DNA of 64,000 nt from Gordonia amicalis NBRC 100051 = JCM 11271 (GCF_000332995.1 NZ_BANS01000032.1:1-64000), one strand, 5' to 3'. Counted from the first letter of the stretch, positions 46,052 through 55,552 are shown. Made by a program: numbers and translations. Notes: generated by a model from the letters alone, not told the origin.

Positions 46052-48103
46052 TCAGCCGTTCTCGAGCATCGGCGCACGCAGCAGTTCCTCGGGAACGCCG
46101 AACGCGTCGACCAGCGAACGTGCGTGCGGGCGCAGTTCCTGACACAGCTCGTTCACGCCGCGCCGGACCGCCTTGGCCCGCTCCACCGAGATGTGCCGGT
46201 GCATCATGAACCAGGCCAGGTCGGCTTCGAGCGCGGAGTACACGAACAGGTCGCACACCTTGCCCAACAGTTCTGCAGCAGAACGGGAATCACAGTTCTC
46301 GATCGCCTCGACGAACGCTTCGAGCACTACCCGCTCGATGTGCGCGTGCCCGACCTTCAGCAGGTGGTCCTGCGCGTTGTTGAAGACGTCGAAGGCGTCG
46401 TTCTCGTCGTCGAGCGCACGTCGCAACCGCTGTGCACACGTGCGCACCAGGTGGTCCTCGCGGTTGCGGAACAACCGGATCTGCGTGCTCCGGTCGGTGA
46501 GCGCCGACTTCTCGGTGTCCTCGTCGGAGCTGTCGAGCAGCGTCTGCACCACCTGGCGGACGGCGGTCTTCTCGGCGACCACGTCGCGCGCCATCCCGGC
46601 GATGAAACGGACCCATCCGCCCGCCGAAAGGCCCTGCACGTCATCGGAATACGACGACAGCAGTTCCTTGGCGATGAGCTGCATCATGATCGTGTTGTCA
46701 CCCTCGAAGGTGGTGAACACGTCGATGTCGCCGCGGATGATCGAAAGCTGGTTCTCGTCCAGGTATCCTGCGCCGCCGCAGGCCTCGCGGCTGACGTTGA
46801 TCGAATGTGAGGCGTGCCAGGTCGCGTAGGCCTTGAGGCCTGCGGCCTGTCCTTCCAACTGGCGTTGCCGGCCGGCGTCGGAATCGTCCGGCGCCACCGA
46901 CTGGACCTCGTGCAGTTCGGCCACGATCTCGTTCTGGGTGAATGCGATGGCGTACGACTTCGCGATGAGCGGCAACAGCTTTCGCTGGTGGCCCAGGTAG
47001 TCCAGAACGGTGATCTCGTCGGTGGCGTCGGGCGCCTCGAACTGCTTGCGGATCAGGCCGTAACGGGTGGCGAGGGTCAATGCCTTGCGGCCCGCGGCAC
47101 CCGCGGTTGCGGCCACGCTCACGCGCCCACGGATGAGGGTGCCGAGCATCGTGAAGAAGCGACGGTTGGTGTTATCGATCGGCGAGCTGTAGCTGCCGTC
47201 CTCGGCCACGTCGGCGTAGCGGTTGAGCAGGTTCTCCGCCGGGACCCGCACGTTGTCGAACATGATGCGGCCGTTGTCGACACCGTCGAGACCGCCCTTG
47301 TGGCCGCAGTCGCTGGTGGTGATGCCGGGCAGATCGTTGCCGTCCTCGTCGCGGATCGGCACGACGAAGCAGTGCACGCCCCGTCCCTCGGGCTCCTCGT
47401 CGGGACCGCCGGTGATCAACTGGGCGAAGACCGCGGCGAAGCGGGCGTGTTCGGCCGCCCCACCGATGTAGTCCTTGCGCGACGACGGGGTGGGGGAGTG
47501 GATGACGAATTCGCGGGTGTCGCGGTCGTAGGTGGCCGTGGTCTCGATGGCCTGCACGTTGGAGCCGTGACCGGTCTCGGTCATCGCGAAGCAGCCCAGG
47601 ACGTCCATGTTGATGATGCCCGGGACGTACTTGTCGTGGTGGCGCTTGGTGCCCAGGTTCTCCACGGCACCGCCGAACAGCCCCCACTGCACGCCGGCCT
47701 TCACCATCAGCGACAGGTCGGCATATCCGAGCATCTCGATGGCGGTGATCGAGGCGCCGATGTCGCCGGTGCCGCCGTGGTCGGACGCGAAGCCGGCCGC
47801 AGCAAAGCCCTGCGACGCGAGTTCGCGCATCACCTCGAGGGTGTGGGCACGCGATTCGCCGAGGGTGCGGGAGGAGTCGGGCAGCAGATCGGCTCGGTTG
47901 GAGTTCTCGCGGACCGTTTCCCTGGTGGCACGCCAGCGTCCGTCGAGGACGAACCGGAGGTTGTCGACGAGCAACGCCCGTTCGTCGGCCGACAGTTCGT
48001 CGTCGGCGGAGACTTCGGCCGGGGCGACCGGATCATCGACGGTTGGTTCCTTGGCGATCGGAGTGGGTCGCGACGGGGTGAGACTCTCAGTGGGAGTTGC
48101 CAT
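46052..48103 (-). CDS. Acyl-CoA dehydrogenase/oxidase-family protein (long, ACOX-like)
   Basis: 683 residues, much longer than standard FadE (~390). FAD/acyl-CoA core: CFAMTETGHGSNVQAIET, GGLDGVDNGRIMFDNVRVP (in parts) and GAAGRKALTLATRYGLIRKQF. The catalytic region ACGGAGYLDENQLSIIRGDIDVFTTFEGDN (in parts) is followed by an ACOX-like C-terminal helical domain of about 170 residues. That layout is acyl-CoA oxidase-like, so it may use oxygen. Fatty-acid beta-oxidation, cytoplasmic. Divergent from an acyl-CoA synthetase gene across 217 bp. Confidence 0.88.
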   Translation of the reverse strand: MATPTESLTPSRPTPIAKEPTVDDPVAPAEVSADDELSADERALLVDNLRFVLDGRWRATRETVRENSNRADLLPDSSRTLGESRAHTLEVMRELASQGFAAAGFASDHGGTGDIGASITAIEMLGYADLSLMVKAGVQWGLFGGAVENLGTKRHHDKYVPGIINMDVLGCFAMTETGHGSNVQAIETTATYDRDTREFVIHSPTPSSRKDYIGGAAEHARFAAVFAQLITGGPDEEPEGRGVHCFVVPIRDEDGNDLPGITTSDCGHKGGLDGVDNGRIMFDNVRVPAENLLNRYADVAEDGSYSSPIDNTNRRFFTMLGTLIRGRVSVAATAGAAGRKALTLATRYGLIRKQFEAPDATDEITVLDYLGHQRKLLPLIAKSYAIAFTQNEIVAELHEVQSVAPDDSDAGRQRQLEGQAAGLKAYATWHASHSINVSREACGGAGYLDENQLSIIRGDIDVFTTFEGDNTIMMQLIAKELLSSYSDDVQGLSAGGWVRFIAGMARDVVAEKTAVRQVVQTLLDSSDEDTEKSALTDRSTQIRLFRNREDHLVRTCAQRLRRALDDENDAFDVFNNAQDHLLKVGHAHIERVVLEAFVEAIENCDSRSAAELLGKVCDLFVYSALEADLAWFMMHRHISVERAKAVRRGVNELCQELRPHARSLVDAFGVPEELLRAPMLENG

Positions 48104-48320
48104 GGATCCACCGTACGTAGTGCGCAGGGCTCCGTCCCATATTTTGTGGTGCCCGCTACGGGCCCGGTGCGTGCACCAATCCGGTCACGGTGTCGGGCTC
48201 GAACCCCCTCTTCGGAGGGTGCAGGCGTTTCGATGTGATCAGTACCCTAGATCGCCGTCGCACGTATGGGCCGTCACAACCTCGGGCCCGGTCACACGGT
48301 CGCGAGAAAACGGAGGAACG

Positions 48321-50000
48321 ATGTCGGTCTCCACGCCCGATGCATTTGCGACGGGCGCTGGCCCGTCGACCACGGAATGGGGCGGGGCCAACCGCTCCGA
48401 ACTGAGCCCGCTGCGCTTCCTGGAACGTTCGGCGGCGGTCTTCCCCGACCGCGCGGCGATCCTCTACGGGCAGCGTCGACTCACCTACGCCGAGTTCGCC
48501 GACCACGTGCAGCGCCTCGCTCGCGTCCTCGCCACGAAGATCCACTCGGGGGACCGCGTGGCCTACCTGGCCCCCAACATCCCCGAGATGCTGATCGCGC
48601 ACTACGCGGTGCCGCTCGCCGGGGGCGTCCTCGTCGCACTCAACTCGCGGCTCGCCGGACCCGAGCTGGTCTACATCCTCCAGCACTCCGGGGCCAAGGC
48701 CCTCTACTTCGACGCGGAGTTCCGCGACACCGTCTCCGCGATCATCGGTCAGGTGCCCGAGGTCGAGACGGTCGTCGAGATCGCCGACCCCGAGTTCGGT
48801 GTGACCCCCGGTCCCGTCGCCGACGCCGGCATCGACGGCCTCGTCTCCTACGACGACCACCTGACCGCCGCCGACGACCTCGATCCGGCGCCGATCGCCT
48901 GGACGGTCGACGACGAGAACGCGATCATCTCGATCAACTACACGTCGGGAACCACCGGTAAACCCAAGGGCGTCATGTACACCCACCGAGGTGCCTACCT
49001 GAACTCCTTCGGGGAGACCTTCCACAACCAGTTCACCGGGTCGTCGCGCTACCTGTGGACGTTGCCGATGTTCCACTGCAACGGCTGGTGTACGCCGTGG
49101 GCGGTGACCCATGCCGGCGCCACCCACGTCTGCCTGCGGGCCGTCCGCGCGGACGCCATCTGGGACGCCATCGACGATCTCGGCGTCACCCACATGTGTG
49201 GTGCGCCGACGGTCTGCACCACCATCGTCGGCTCGCCGCGGGCGCATCTTCTGAACCGTCCGCTGCACATCACCACCGCGGGGGCGCCGCCGTCGCCGAC
49301 CGTGATCGGTGCCCTCGAGGCGATCGGCGTGACCGTGGTCCACGTGTACGGCCTCACCGAGGTGTACGGCCCGTACACCATCTGTGAGCATCAAGAAGCC
49401 TGGAGCGCACTGGAACCCGCCGACCGCGCTGCGAAGCTCGCCCGCCAGGGCGTGGGGATGGTGCAGGCCGAGACGGCCCGCGTGGTGGTGCCCGAGCAGG
49501 TGCCGCTGGTCGATGTACCCGCCGACGGCGAGACCATGGGCGAGATCGTGCTGCGCGGCAACAACGTGATGGCCGGATACTTCCGCGACGCGGACGAGAC
49601 CCGAAAGGCCTTCGCGGGCGGCTGGTTCCACACCGGCGACCTCGGCGTCATGCATCCCGACGGTTACATCCAGCTCCGCGACCGCGCCAAGGACATCATC
49701 ATCTCGGGCGGTGAGAACATCTCCACCATCGAGGTCGAGCAGGCGCTGGTGAGTCACGACGCCGTCGTCGACGTCGCGGTGATCGGTGTACCGGACGAGA
49801 AGTGGGGAGAGCGGCCGCGTGCCTACGTCCTGTTGCAGCCGGGTGCGACGCTGACCGGCGAGGAGCTCATCGAGCACGGTCGTCGACTGCTCGCCGGCTA
49901 CAAGGTGCCGCGCGACATCATCTTCGCCGACGAACTCCCCCGTACCCCCACCGGCAAGGTCCTGAAGGGCGAGCTGCGTGACCGTGCCCGCGCCGAATGA
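48321..50000 (+). CDS. Fatty acyl-CoA synthetase (FadD-type, AMP-forming)
   Basis: Activates a carboxylic acid to its CoA thioester through an acyl-AMP. 559 residues from ATG 48321 with CGGAGGA 6 bases upstream. AMP-binding motif NYTSGTTGKPKGVMYTHRG, then HVYGLTEVYGPYT (A5), GWFHTGDLG (A7), RAKDIIISGGENIS (A8) and the C-terminal catalytic lysine in PRTPTGKVLKGELR (A10). Most like medium-chain/aromatic FadD proteins; substrate uncertain. Together with the two acyl-CoA dehydrogenases it makes a beta-oxidation cluster. Confidence 0.92.
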   Translation: MSVSTPDAFATGAGPSTTEWGGANRSELSPLRFLERSAAVFPDRAAILYGQRRLTYAEFADHVQRLARVLATKIHSGDRVAYLAPNIPEMLIAHYAVPLAGGVLVALNSRLAGPELVYILQHSGAKALYFDAEFRDTVSAIIGQVPEVETVVEIADPEFGVTPGPVADAGIDGLVSYDDHLTAADDLDPAPIAWTVDDENAIISINYTSGTTGKPKGVMYTHRGAYLNSFGETFHNQFTGSSRYLWTLPMFHCNGWCTPWAVTHAGATHVCLRAVRADAIWDAIDDLGVTHMCGAPTVCTTIVGSPRAHLLNRPLHITTAGAPPSPTVIGALEAIGVTVVHVYGLTEVYGPYTICEHQEAWSALEPADRAAKLARQGVGMVQAETARVVVPEQVPLVDVPADGETMGEIVLRGNNVMAGYFRDADETRKAFAGGWFHTGDLGVMHPDGYIQLRDRAKDIIISGGENISTIEVEQALVSHDAVVDVAVIGVPDEKWGERPRAYVLLQPGATLTGEELIEHGRRLLAGYKVPRDIIFADELPRTPTGKVLKGELRDRARAE

Positions 50001-50182
50001 GGCGTCGCAGCAACCCAATCCGAGTCGAGAACCGGTCACTGCTCGAGACCTCGCGGGCAAACGGTCGCGTCTCGGGCCGCGTCGTGGATTCCGGGCGGAC
50101 GCCGGCCTCGACGTGAGCCCGCGGCCGACCGGTGCATTCGGGCGCCGGGAACATCGTTCCGCCGGCTACTGATTCGGGTGGT

Positions 50183-50198
50183 GCGCCCGTGCGGGCGC
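50183..50198 (+). terminator. Short hairpin after the acyl-CoA synthetase gene
   Basis: GCGCCC-GTGC-GGGCGC, a perfect 6-bp stem without a T-run, 183 bp past the synthetase stop and 22 bp before the TetR start. It may serve as a weak terminator. Confidence 0.35.
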
Positions 50199-50219
50199 TC
50201 ATGTGGTGATACTTGACCC

Positions 50220-50918
50220 ATGTCAGTTGCCGATGTCGACAGCGCGGGTTTCCGCATGCGCGTCGTCGCCGAGTCGATCCGGCTGTTCAGCGAACACGGC
50301 TACGAGTCGACGACGGTCGAGCAGATCGCGTCGGCCGCCGGGATGTCCCGTCGCACCTTCTTCCGGCAGTTCGGGTCCAAGGAGGACGTGATCTTCGCCG
50401 ATCACGAGTCCCTGCTGGGTCAGGTCGACGACACCCTGGCGTCGTACGTCGGGGATCCCTGGTCGGCGGTGTGTGCTGCGGCCGAGGTGGTGTTCCGGCA
50501 CTTCGAACGGGACCGCGATCTGGCCGTCCGACGCGCCCAGGTGGTGCAGGAGGTCCCGGCGCTGCGTGATCGCGAGCTCGTCACCACCTACCGCTACCAG
50601 GGCGCCTTCGAGGAGTTCCTGCGTCGGCGACTGCCCGACGAGCCGCCGGTGCACATCGTGGCCTACGTCGCGGCGATCACCGGCACCCACAACTATCTGC
50701 TCCGGCAGATGATCCGCGGTGACGCCGACGCGACCCTCGAACGCCTGCGCCGCGAGCTCGCCCGGATCGCGGTGGCACTCGGTGCCCGAGGCTCGGAGGG
50801 CGGTGCCGTGGGCGATCCCGAGTTGCTGCAGCAGCAGGTCACCGTTGTGACCTATCCGGCCGGGACGTCGCCGGACGAGGTGGCCCGTCGTGTGGCCGAT
50901 GAGCTGCGAAAACCCTGA
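50220..50918 (+). CDS. TetR-family transcriptional regulator
   Basis: 232 residues. HTH at about 12-58: VVAESIRLFSEHGYESTTVEQIASAAGMSRRTFFRQFGSKEDVI (in parts), then a helical ligand domain. A C-terminal tail of ~35 residues follows. GATACT at 50208-50213 could be a -10 box giving a leaderless transcript, because the ATG lies 7 bases downstream. It sits between fadD-type and fadE25 genes and probably controls them, with an acyl-CoA as likely ligand (inference). Confidence 0.9.
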   Translation: MSVADVDSAGFRMRVVAESIRLFSEHGYESTTVEQIASAAGMSRRTFFRQFGSKEDVIFADHESLLGQVDDTLASYVGDPWSAVCAAAEVVFRHFERDRDLAVRRAQVVQEVPALRDRELVTTYRYQGAFEEFLRRRLPDEPPVHIVAYVAAITGTHNYLLRQMIRGDADATLERLRRELARIAVALGARGSEGGAVGDPELLQQQVTVVTYPAGTSPDEVARRVADELRKP

Positions 50919-51002
50919 GCATCTGGGGCAGGTTCGGGACAACGCCGGACCCGGCGAGGAGAATCGATGACGTGGGTGGCATTCCCGCTGTGTCGCGGCG
51001 CG

Positions 51003-51022
51003 TTGACATGGCACTGAGTGCC
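51003..51022 (+). promoter_or_regulatory. TTGACA -35 with adjoining GGCACTGAGTGCC palindrome before fadE25
   Basis: A consensus TTGACA at 51003-51008 is followed at 51010-51022 by a perfect 13-bp odd dyad (GGCACT-G-AGTGCC). The dyad lies in the would-be spacer, where a repressor would occlude the promoter. No convincing -10 was found at 16-18 bp. The adjacent TetR protein is the obvious candidate binder. Confidence 0.45.
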
Positions 51023-51077
51023 GTGATGCACTGGTAAGTAACCACCAATTTGGCACCCCGTGCCGTGAGGAGTTGTC

Positions 51078-52241
51078 ATGGGTTTCGGAAATCCCGACTT
51101 CGACGTCTTCCAGCTTCCGGAGGAGCACGTCGCTCTGCGTGAGGCGATCCGCGCGCTCTCCGAGAAGGAGATCGAGCCGCACGCCGCCGACGTCGACGAG
51201 AACTCGCGCTTCCCGCAGGAGGCCCTCGACGCGCTGAACGCATCGGGCTTCAACGCCATCCACGTCCCCGAGCAGTTCGGCGGCCAGGGCGGCGACTCGA
51301 TCGCAGCCTGCATCGTCATCGAAGAGGTCGCCCGCGTGTGTGCCTCGTCGTCGCTGATCCCCGCCGTCAACAAGCTCGGCACCATGGGCCTGATCCTCAA
51401 CGGCTCGGACGAGCTGAAGCAGCAGGTGCTGCCCGGCATCGCCTCCGGCGAGGCCATGGCCTCGTACGCGCTGAGTGAGCGCGAGGCCGGTTCCGACGCC
51501 GCCGGCATGAAGACCCGCGCCCGCAAGGACGGCAACAACTGGGTCCTCAACGGCTCCAAGTGCTGGATCACCAACGGCGGCAAGTCGACCTGGTACACCG
51601 TCATGGCCGTGACCGACCCGGAGAAGAAGGCCAACGGCATCTCCGCGTTCATGGTCCACAAGGACGACCCCGGCTTCACCGTCGGCCCGCTCGAGAAGAA
51701 GCTCGGCATCAAGGGTTCGCCCACCGCGGAGCTGTACTTCGAGGACTGCACCATCCCGCTCGACCGCATCATCGGCGACGAGGGCACCGGCTTCAAGACC
51801 GCCCTGCAGACCCTCGACCACACCCGCCCGACCATCGGCGCCCAGGCCGTCGGCATCGCCCAGGGTGCGCTCGACAAGGCCATCGAATACGTCAAGGACC
51901 GCAAGCAGTTCGGCAAGCCGATCAGCTCGTTCCAGGGCGTCGAGTTCATGATCGCCGACATGGCGATGAAGGTCGAGGCCGCGCGCCTCATGGTCTACAC
52001 CTCGGCCGCCCGCGCCGAGCGCGGTGAGAAGAACCTCGGCTTCATCAGCTCGGCGTCGAAGTGCTTCGCCTCCGACGTCGCCATGGAGGTCACCACCGAT
52101 GCCGTCCAGCTCTTCGGCGGCGCCGGCTACACCCGCGACTTCCCGGTCGAGCGCATGATGCGCGACGCCAAGATCACCCAGATCTACGAGGGCACCAACC
52201 AGATCCAGCGCGTCGTCATGAGCCGCGCGCTGCTTCGCTGA
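51078..52241 (+). CDS. fadE25: Acyl-CoA dehydrogenase FadE25
   Basis: Flavoenzyme that forms the 2,3 double bond in an acyl-CoA; 387 residues from ATG 51078 (GAGGAG close upstream). YALSEREAGSDAAGM and CWITNGGKSTWYTVMAV contact FAD, GSPTAELYFEDC, GIAQGALDKAIEYVKDRKQFG, and ITQIYEGTNQIQRVVM with the catalytic Glu. The sequence is very close to mycobacterial FadE25 as I recall it. Codon bias is strong (almost all C/G third positions), suggesting high expression. A T-tailed terminator follows. Confidence 0.95.
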   Translation: MGFGNPDFDVFQLPEEHVALREAIRALSEKEIEPHAADVDENSRFPQEALDALNASGFNAIHVPEQFGGQGGDSIAACIVIEEVARVCASSSLIPAVNKLGTMGLILNGSDELKQQVLPGIASGEAMASYALSEREAGSDAAGMKTRARKDGNNWVLNGSKCWITNGGKSTWYTVMAVTDPEKKANGISAFMVHKDDPGFTVGPLEKKLGIKGSPTAELYFEDCTIPLDRIIGDEGTGFKTALQTLDHTRPTIGAQAVGIAQGALDKAIEYVKDRKQFGKPISSFQGVEFMIADMAMKVEAARLMVYTSAARAERGEKNLGFISSASKCFASDVAMEVTTDAVQLFGGAGYTRDFPVERMMRDAKITQIYEGTNQIQRVVMSRALLR

Positions 52242-52284
52242 TCACCCACACCGCTGGTTGAGCCGCGTCGAAACCAACGCGATT

Positions 52285-52317
52285 CGCCCCGTCGGCTTGT
52301 GCCGGCGGGGCGTTTTC
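52285..52317 (+). terminator. Rho-independent terminator after fadE25
   Basis: CGCCCCGTCGGC-TTGT-GCCGGCGGGGCG, a 12-bp stem with one G-T pair, then TTTTCGTT. The best classical terminator in the window. Confidence 0.9.
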
Positions 52318-52356
52318 GTTCCCGCGGAGCCGTTTCCCTTCCGCTGATTAGATCCG
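52317..52356 (+). repeat. 40-bp direct repeat, left copy, at the edge of the gco locus
   Basis: Starts CGTTCCCGCGGAGCCGTTTC and matches 55502-55541 at 37 of 40 positions in the same orientation. It also contains the left arm (52332-52345) of a perfect 14-bp inverted repeat, GTTTCCCTTCCGCT, whose partner lies at 52360-52373. The pair of repeats brackets the decayed gcoB-gcoA-regulator block. Confidence 0.85.
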
Positions 52357-52373
52357 AAAAGCGGAAGGGAAAC
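52332..52373. repeat. Perfect 14-bp inverted repeat
   Basis: GTTTCCCTTCCGCT (52332-52345) and its exact complement (52360-52373) are separated by 14 bases. It could be a terminator-like hairpin for gcoB on the minus strand, or part of a mobile repeated element, since half of it recurs at 55502-55541. Confidence 0.8.
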
Positions 52374-52422
52374 AGGTTGGGCGGGAGGGAAACCTGCACG
52401 CGGAGAGTGGTCGCGGCTTGGC

Positions 52423-53449
52423 TCACACCGCGGCGAGACTCACGGCCGGGGTGTACTTTTCCCGCCGAATACGACGCGGCGGAATGCGCCGGCGCTTGAG
52501 TGCCTTGACCCCCGCCTCGACCATCGCGGGTGGGCCGCAGAGATAGGCGGCGTGATTCCGGCAGGACGGAAGGTCCTCCATCATCGCGTCACCGACGTAT
52601 CCGGTTCGCCCGGGCCACTGTTCGCGACTCAGGCACGGGATGTACCGGACAGCGGGATAGGTGGTCGCAAGTCCTTCCCAGAAGTCGACGTCATAGAGCT
52701 CGGCCCGGGTGCGGACGCCGTGGTAGACGTGGATCTCACGTTCGGGGTCGTCCTGAAGCGCTGCCCGGGCGATGGCCTTCAGCGGAGCCAGGCCGGTCCC
52801 GCCGACCAGCAGGACCAACCCGACGCCGGACTCCTCCGGCTCGTAGCAGAAATCGCCCCACGGGCCGGACATTCGTGACCGGGTCGCCGACGTCCAGAGA
52901 CTCGAAGATCCAGCCCTCCGTCGCCAACCCGCCGGGCTGTCGCCGGATGTGGAACTCGAGCTTGTCGGGTTCGCTCGGCGGATTGGCCATCGAATACGGC
53001 CGTGTCTCAACGGTTCCCGGCACCGTCAGCTCGACGTACTGGCCGGCCGTGAACTCCAGCGGCTCGTCGAAGAGTACCGTCACCGACACGGTGTCGTCGG
53101 CAATCGAAGTGACGGCACCGACGGTTCCGGCGATGTCGCGCAACACATGTCGTGGTGAGCCCGTTTCTTCGGCCGGCGGGTCGATGACGACGTCGGAGGC
53201 GGGCGTGGTCTGGCAGGAGAGCACGAAACCCTGTTCCTGCTCGGCGATCGACAGCACCGTGTCCGGGGCCGGTGGGTGGTCGACGGTTCCGCGCACGACG
53301 CGCACCTTGCAGGTGCCGCAGGTTCCCTGGTTGCACGAGTTCGGGACCCACACCCCGTTGCGCAGGAACGCATCGAGCATCTTCTGGTCCGGTCCGCACT
53401 GCACCGACGACTTCCCGGCCTCGACCGTGAAGGTGTCTGAGCTGCACAT
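52423..53449 (-). pseudogene. gcoB: GcoB-like P450 reductase, frameshifted
   Basis: Three-domain reductase that passes NADH electrons to the P450: N-terminal 2Fe-2S ferredoxin (CNQGTCGTC plus the later Cys in SCQTT), FAD domain (RPYSMANPPSE) and NAD domain (LVGGTGLAPLKAIAR, YLCGPPAMVE). Start ATG 53449 with GGGAGG 10 bases upstream. The first frame runs on wrongly after VGDPVT; the second continues MSGPWGDFCYEPEESG. One surplus T at 52872-52873 (plus strand) explains the break. Restored length is about 340 residues, matching GcoB of the guaiacol O-demethylase system. It follows gcoA with overlapping stop and start. Confidence 0.85.
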
Positions 53450-53454
53450 GATGA

Positions 53455-54597
53455 TCACACCTCCCAGGTGGTGTGCAGCGAGGTCGGGCCGCGGAAGCCC
53501 CAGCCCCAGAACTCGACGTCGGAGCCGGTGTCGCGCTCGAGGTTGGGGATTGCCTCGAGCAGTTCTTCGAGCCCGATCCGGCAGACCTGATTGGCGAAGT
53601 AGATACCCGCACATGCGTGGTTGCCGGCGCCGAATGCCAGGTGCCGCAGCGGGGGTCGGGTGAGGTCGAATTCCGAGGGGGCGTCGTAGACGGCGTGGTC
53701 GTGGTTGGCCGAGCCGTAGGACATCAGCACCACTGATCCCTCGGGGAGTTCGACCCCGGCCACCTCCACGTCCTTCGTGCTGATGCGGGCGGTCGCCGAC
53801 CAGATCGGCGAGGTCCACCGCATGCCCTCCGAGATGGCGCGGGGGATCAGGGCGGGCTCGTCGATGACTCGCTCGAACTGGTCCGGTGGATTGAACAGCC
53901 CGACGAGCGTCGAGCCCATCGCGTGCCCGGGCTCCTGCATGGCGCCGAGGAGATAGACGTAGAGGGTCGGGTAGATGTACTCGCGGTCGCGGGTCTGACC
54001 TTCGGGCATGCCGTCGTGCAGCCAGTGGGAGATCGCGCTGTCGTCGGGGTTGACGATCCAGTTGTCGAGCAGGGGGTCGACGATGGAGCGGATCTCCTCC
54101 TTGGCGGCATCGGCCTCGGCGAATCCCTCGGGGTTGGTGAACGCGCCGTTCTCGTCGACGCCCGCATTGGTGAACGAGTTCGACAGCTTGTGGAACCATT
54201 CGCGCAGCTTGTCCGAGCTGACCGAGTGCAGTCCGAGCAGGTCGCCGAGAGCGCGGACGCTGACGGGCTCGCAGTACTGGGCGATGAGTTCGGCACGCCC
54301 GGTGTCCTCGAACTCGCTCAGGTAGCGGCGCGCGATCGGGCGGACCAGATCGTCGATCCAGCGGTCGACCTCCTGTGGCTGCAGGGCGGGATCGACCATG
54401 GAACGGAGGTCGTCGTGGATCGGTCCGTTGACACCGATGACGGCAGGGTGGCCGAATGTGCGTCCGCCGGCCTTGGTGATGACGGCCTCGAAGTCGGGGC
54501 TGGTGGCGATCGAGCGGCAGATGTCGGCCGTGGTGGCACGCAGACCAGTGATTGGGAGGCGGCACACCGGGCCATCGAGCAGGTGTACTTCCCGCAT
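53455..54597 (-). pseudogene. gcoA: GcoA-like cytochrome P450 (CYP255A, guaiacol O-demethylase), 5'-truncated
   Basis: P450 that removes the methyl group of guaiacol and similar aryl ethers. From about 54534 to the stop the sequence is collinear with Gco[39 protein letters not shown] helix and K-helix region, heme loop [10 protein letters not shown] with the Cys ligand, and the end [10 protein letters not shown]. The first ~50 residues of GcoA (through the 'NPYEVYERLRAEAP' region) are absent. Upstream codons in this frame are antisense to the AraC gene, so the ATG at 54597 is not native. A deletion at about 54535-54550 removed the 5' end and promoter. 360 native residues remain. Confidence 0.85.
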
Positions 54598-55474
54598 GAG
54601 CTGACCGCGCTGTCGTCGCCCGACCACCTCGAGCTGGATCTGCAGACCGTCGACCTGGGCCCGGTCACAATCGGCCGGCTGAACTGGGGAACCGAGGTGT
54701 CGATCGCCTGCGACTACCCCGACGCCTACGAGATCAACATCCCCGTCAGTGGCGTCCTGGAGTCACGCGCCGGGTCGGTCCGCACGACGTCGGAGGCCGG
54801 GCAGGCCACCGTGTTCGCCGCCGACCGGCCGTCCCTCATCACCCGATGGTCTGCCGACTGCCAGGTCGTCGGGGTGAAGTTCGACGCCGAATACCTCGAG
54901 CGTGAGGCCGATCGGGTCCGGGCCGCCCCACTTCGCTCGAGACTTCTCCTCCCGGACCAGATCGACCTCAGCGGGCCCGACGAGAAGTCGTGGTTCGCGC
55001 TCGTCCGCGCGCTCACAGCGCAGCTTCGGGAACCGGCCGACCTGCTTGCGAACCCCCTGCTTGCGAACCCCCCTCGTCGGTCCGCAACTCGCCAGTGCGG
55101 TCAGCAGCGCGTTTATCCTGGCGGTCTCACCGGAGGAGGCCGGTACCGGCCTGCGACCGCGGATGGTGAAGCGGGTCCTCGACGCGTTGCACGACGATCC
55201 GGCTCGCGACTGGCGGCTGGCAGACATGGCCGAGGTCGACGGATCGAGCCTGCGGCGACTGCAGGAGGGTTTCGCCGAGCATGTCGGCGCCACCCCCACG
55301 GAGACGCTGCGCGACATTCGTCTGAGTCGGGCACGCGCCGACCTGACGTCGTCGGATGATTCCGGAACTGTCGCCGAAGTCGCTGCGCGGTGGGGATTCT
55401 CGAGTGCGAGCAGGTTCGCTGCCGCTTACCGGAAGAGGTATGGGATCGCGCCGTCGGAGCATCGTCGTCGGTGA
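54540..55474 (+). pseudogene. AraC-family regulator of the gco locus (GcoR-like), truncated and frameshifted
   Basis: Activator-type protein, divergent from gcoA. The recognisable part begins at [22 protein letters not shown] (54547 on), with no start codon nearby, so about 10-20 N-terminal residues are missing. The AraC-binding-like domain runs to REPADLLANP. Then a 15-bp tandem duplication (55041-55055, 55056-55070; LLANP twice) and a C-run of six (55068-55073) push the frame off. The other frame continues LVGPQLASAVSSAFILAV and ends in the AraC HTH: DMAEVDGSSLRRLQEGFAEHVG and AARWGFSSASRFAAAYRKRYG. Without these lesions it would be about 320 residues. Confidence 0.82.
55041..55070 (+). repeat. 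15-bp tandem duplication in the AraC regulator
   Basis: CCTGCTTGCGAACCC twice in direct succession, repeating LLANP. In-frame by itself; the adjacent extra C causes the frameshift. Confidence 0.8.
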
Positions 55475-55501
55475 GCCGGACGCCCAGTTCGGCACGAATC
55501 C

Positions 55502-55541
55502 CGTTCCCGCGGAGCCGTTTCCCTCCCGCTTATTGGATCCG
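55502..55541 (+). repeat. 40-bp direct repeat, right copy
   Basis: Same orientation and 37 of 40 bases identical to 52317-52356, starting 28 bp after the AraC regulator stop. IS3-family sequence begins directly after it, so it marks both the end of the gco block and the truncated left end of the insertion sequence. Confidence 0.85.
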
Positions 55542-55552
55542 CTGACTGCCAG

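Noticed and set aside
48156..50060. 634-codon antisense frame over the acyl-CoA synthetase
   Set aside because: Shadow of the strongly biased codons of the real gene; no motifs and no ribosome site.
54534..54627. ATG 54597 or the start at 54627 as the native gcoA start
   Set aside because: The codons upstream of about 54534 are antisense to the AraC gene and do not align with the P450 N-terminus.
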